Shown here in pieces: positions 62,394 through 64,000 of a DNA stretch of 64,000 bases. The stretch comes from UBA4656 sp002405525 (GTDB lineage: Bacteria > Pseudomonadota > Gammaproteobacteria > Xanthomonadales > Ahniellaceae). The DNA lies in contig DAIMGT010000001.1 in the NCBI GenBank assembly GCA_036723735.1, positions 66,544 through 130,543 of the forward strand, written 5' to 3'. Numbering within the stretch: the first letter of the stretch is position 1; each line of letters begins with the position of its first letter. A program made the position numbers and the translations under genes. Below the pieces are notes generated by a model. That model did not search any database, was not told the origin of the DNA, and saw only the letters and a program-made list of their open reading frames with translations.

Positions 62394-63527
62394 ATGGCCG
62401 ACAGCGACAGCCAGGACGACAAGACCCTCGATCCGACCGAGAAACGCCTGCGCGAGGCGCGCGAGGAGGGCCAGGTCCCGCGATCGCGAGAGCTGGCCGG
62501 CGCGACGATGGCGCTCGCCTGCTGCGGGCTGGCGTTGGCGATGGCCGGTCCGTTCGGCGAGCGACTGGTGGCGGTGCTGCGCGACGCGCTCGCCTTCGAC
62601 CTGCAGGCGGTCGAGGACGCCGGCGGGCCGGTCGCCCACTTCGCCGCGGTGGCGATCGAATTGCTGCTGATCGGCGCGCCGCTGATCGCCGCCGGCCTGG
62701 TCGCCGCGATCGCCGGCACGCTGGCCCTCGGCGGGCTCAACTTCGCGCCGAAGGCGCTGGCGCCGAAGATCGAGCGCATCGATCCGGTTGCGGGATTCAA
62801 GCGCCTGTACTCGCTGCCCGCCCTCGGTGAGGTGGCGAAGTCGCTGCTGCGCGTCGGGGTGGTGGGCGCGGTCGCGTTCGTCGCGCTGTACTCGCAGATC
62901 GACGCCATCGTCGGCCTGGTCGCCGAGCCGGACCATGCCGGCATCCTGCACGCGCTGTCGATCGTCGGCTGGACGCTGATGGCGCTGTCGGCGTCGCTGG
63001 GGCTGATCGCGCTGCTCGACGTGCCGTTCCAGTGGTGGCGCCACCGGCGCGGGCTGCGGATGTCGCTCGAGGAAGTTCGCCGCGAGATGAAGGAACTCGA
63101 GGGCAGCCCGGAGATCAAGGGCCGGGTGCGCCAGCTGCAGCGCGAAATGGCGCAGCGGCGGATGATGGAGGCGGTGCCCGGCGCGGACGTGGTGCTGGTC
63201 AACCCGACCCACTACGCGGTGGCGCTGAAGTACGAGCAGGGCCGGATGCGCGCGCCGCGCGTGGTGGCCAAGGGCCAGGACCTGGTGGCGCTGGCGATCC
63301 GCGAGCTGGCCGAGCGGCACAAGGTGCCGGTGGTGTCCGCGCCGCCGCTGGCGCGCGCCCTGTATCGCGGTGTGCAGCTCGGCCAGGAGATCCCGGCCGA
63401 GCTCTATCGCGCGGTGGCGCAGGTGCTGACCTTCGTCTACCAGTTGCGGGTGTACCGCCGACACGGCGGCCGCGAGCCGGTGCTGGCTTCGATCGAGGTC
63501 GACGAGCCGCCGGTGCGCGGCGGCTGA
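62394..63527 (+). CDS. flhB: Flagellar export switch protein FlhB
   Basis: 377 residues. N-terminal KTLDPTEKRLREAREEGQVPRSREL, four transmembrane helices, and a cytoplasmic domain with the self-cleaving NPTH motif (N270–H273). FlhB switches export from rod/hook to filament substrates with FliK. flhA, its usual neighbour, does not follow; the next gene is on the opposite strand. Confidence 0.97.
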   Translation: MADSDSQDDKTLDPTEKRLREAREEGQVPRSRELAGATMALACCGLALAMAGPFGERLVAVLRDALAFDLQAVEDAGGPVAHFAAVAIELLLIGAPLIAAGLVAAIAGTLALGGLNFAPKALAPKIERIDPVAGFKRLYSLPALGEVAKSLLRVGVVGAVAFVALYSQIDAIVGLVAEPDHAGILHALSIVGWTLMALSASLGLIALLDVPFQWWRHRRGLRMSLEEVRREMKELEGSPEIKGRVRQLQREMAQRRMMEAVPGADVVLVNPTHYAVALKYEQGRMRAPRVVAKGQDLVALAIRELAERHKVPVVSAPPLARALYRGVQLGQEIPAELYRAVAQVLTFVYQLRVYRRHGGREPVLASIEVDEPPVRGG

Positions 63528-63541
63528 GGCGAGCGAGCCCA

Positions 63542-64000
63542 TCAGCCCTGGGCGTCGCGGTTCTCGTGCCGCTCGTAGGCTTCCACGATGCGCGCCACCA
63601 GCGGGTGGCGCACCACGTCGCGCGCGGTGAAGAAGGTGAAGCTCATCCCCTTCACGCCGCGCAGGACCTCGATCGCGTGGCGCAGGCCCGAGGGCTGCGA
63701 GCGCGGCAGGTCGACCTGGGGCAGGTCGCCGGTGACCACGCAGCAGGAGCCGAAGCCGATGCGCGTCAGGAACATCTTCATTTGCTCGACCGAGGTGTTC
63801 TGCGCCTCGTCGAGGATCACGAAGGCGTCGTTGAGCGTGCGCCCACGCATGAAGGCCAGCGGCGCGATCTCGATCACGTTGCGCTCGATCAGCTTGGCCA
63901 CCTTGTCGAAGCCGAGCATCTCCCACAGCGCGTCGTACAGCGGGCGCAGGTAGGGATCGACCTTCTGCGTGAGGTCGCCGGGCAGGAAGCCGAGGCGTTC
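63542..64000 (-). CDS. phoH: PhoH family ATPase, partial
   Basis: The C-terminal 152 residues of a PhoH-like protein; the N-terminus with the Walker A motif lies beyond the right edge. APLAFMRGRTLNDAFVILDEAQN (Walker B), FLTRIGFGS, VTGDLPQVDLP and the SGLRHAIEVLRGVKGMSFTFF segment are diagnostic. The family (YbeZ) is linked to RNA metabolism together with YbeY. It ends 14 bases from the end of flhB, facing it. Confidence 0.93.
   Translation of the reverse strand, partial: ERLGFLPGDLTQKVDPYLRPLYDALWEMLGFDKVAKLIERNVIEIAPLAFMRGRTLNDAFVILDEAQNTSVEQMKMFLTRIGFGSCCVVTGDLPQVDLPRSQPSGLRHAIEVLRGVKGMSFTFFTARDVVRHPLVARIVEAYERHENRDAQG

Noticed and set aside
60476..63202. Long minus-strand open frame opposite fliP–fliQ–fliR–flhB
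   Set aside because: GC-rich antisense shadow of four unambiguous flagellar genes; low-complexity Arg/His/Gln product.

Overview
The window is GC-rich, tightly packed DNA from a flagellated, twitching gammaproteobacterium. The best placement is the order Lysobacterales (Xanthomonadales). Evidence for this is the rpoN2–vemR–fleQ–fliE gene order, a fliD–fliS–fliT–PilZ run, pilT–pilU next to yggS, and paired sigma-54/sigma-28 promoters. Genus cannot be fixed from this sequence alone.

Left part (1–12.8 kb): a partial yggS diverges from pilT-pilU (type IV pilus retraction). Next comes a minus-strand operon of a small exported protein, a GntR/YtrA-type repressor and an ABC ATPase/permease pair, with a clear inverted-repeat operator at 5713–5752. 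Housekeeping genes follow: glutathione peroxidase, an NTF2-like protein, a DUF3429 membrane protein, a fused ATP sulfurylase–APS kinase, an FkpA-type isomerase, and ugd–uxs (UDP-glucuronate, then UDP-xylose).

Middle part (12.8–26.5 kb): a signalling island. It holds a protein with a degenerate GGDEF domain (GSDEF), a small ECF-like sigma factor, a 1,805-residue membrane histidine kinase with six PAS domains and a GAF domain, and a single-domain response regulator. A 1,060-residue REC–PAS–PAS–LOV–GGDEF–EAL–REC protein is translationally coupled to that regulator. A second histidine kinase converges on it. The LOV domain carries the photoactive-cysteine motif, so this is probably a blue-light and phosphorelay input to cyclic-di-GMP placed beside the flagellar genes. 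This is the most interesting part of the window.

Right part (26.6–63.5 kb): a near-complete flagellar cluster. Minus strand: flgA–flgM–flgN. Plus strand: cheV, flgBCDEFGHIJKL, fliC, flaG–fliD–fliS–fliT–PilZ, a NarL-type regulator, rpoN2–vemR–fleQ, fliEFGHI, an unexpected DUF1566 lipoprotein gene, fliJK and fliLMNOPQR–flhB. Sigma-54 promoter matches lie before flgA, flgB, flaG, fliE and fliL. Sigma-28 matches lie before flgM, cheV and fliC. This fits a FleQ/RpoN then FliA hierarchy. flhA, flhF, fleN, fliA and the main che genes are not here. The cluster ends at flhB, which converges on a partial phoH running off the right edge.

No tRNA, rRNA, CRISPR array, transposase or prophage gene was recognised.
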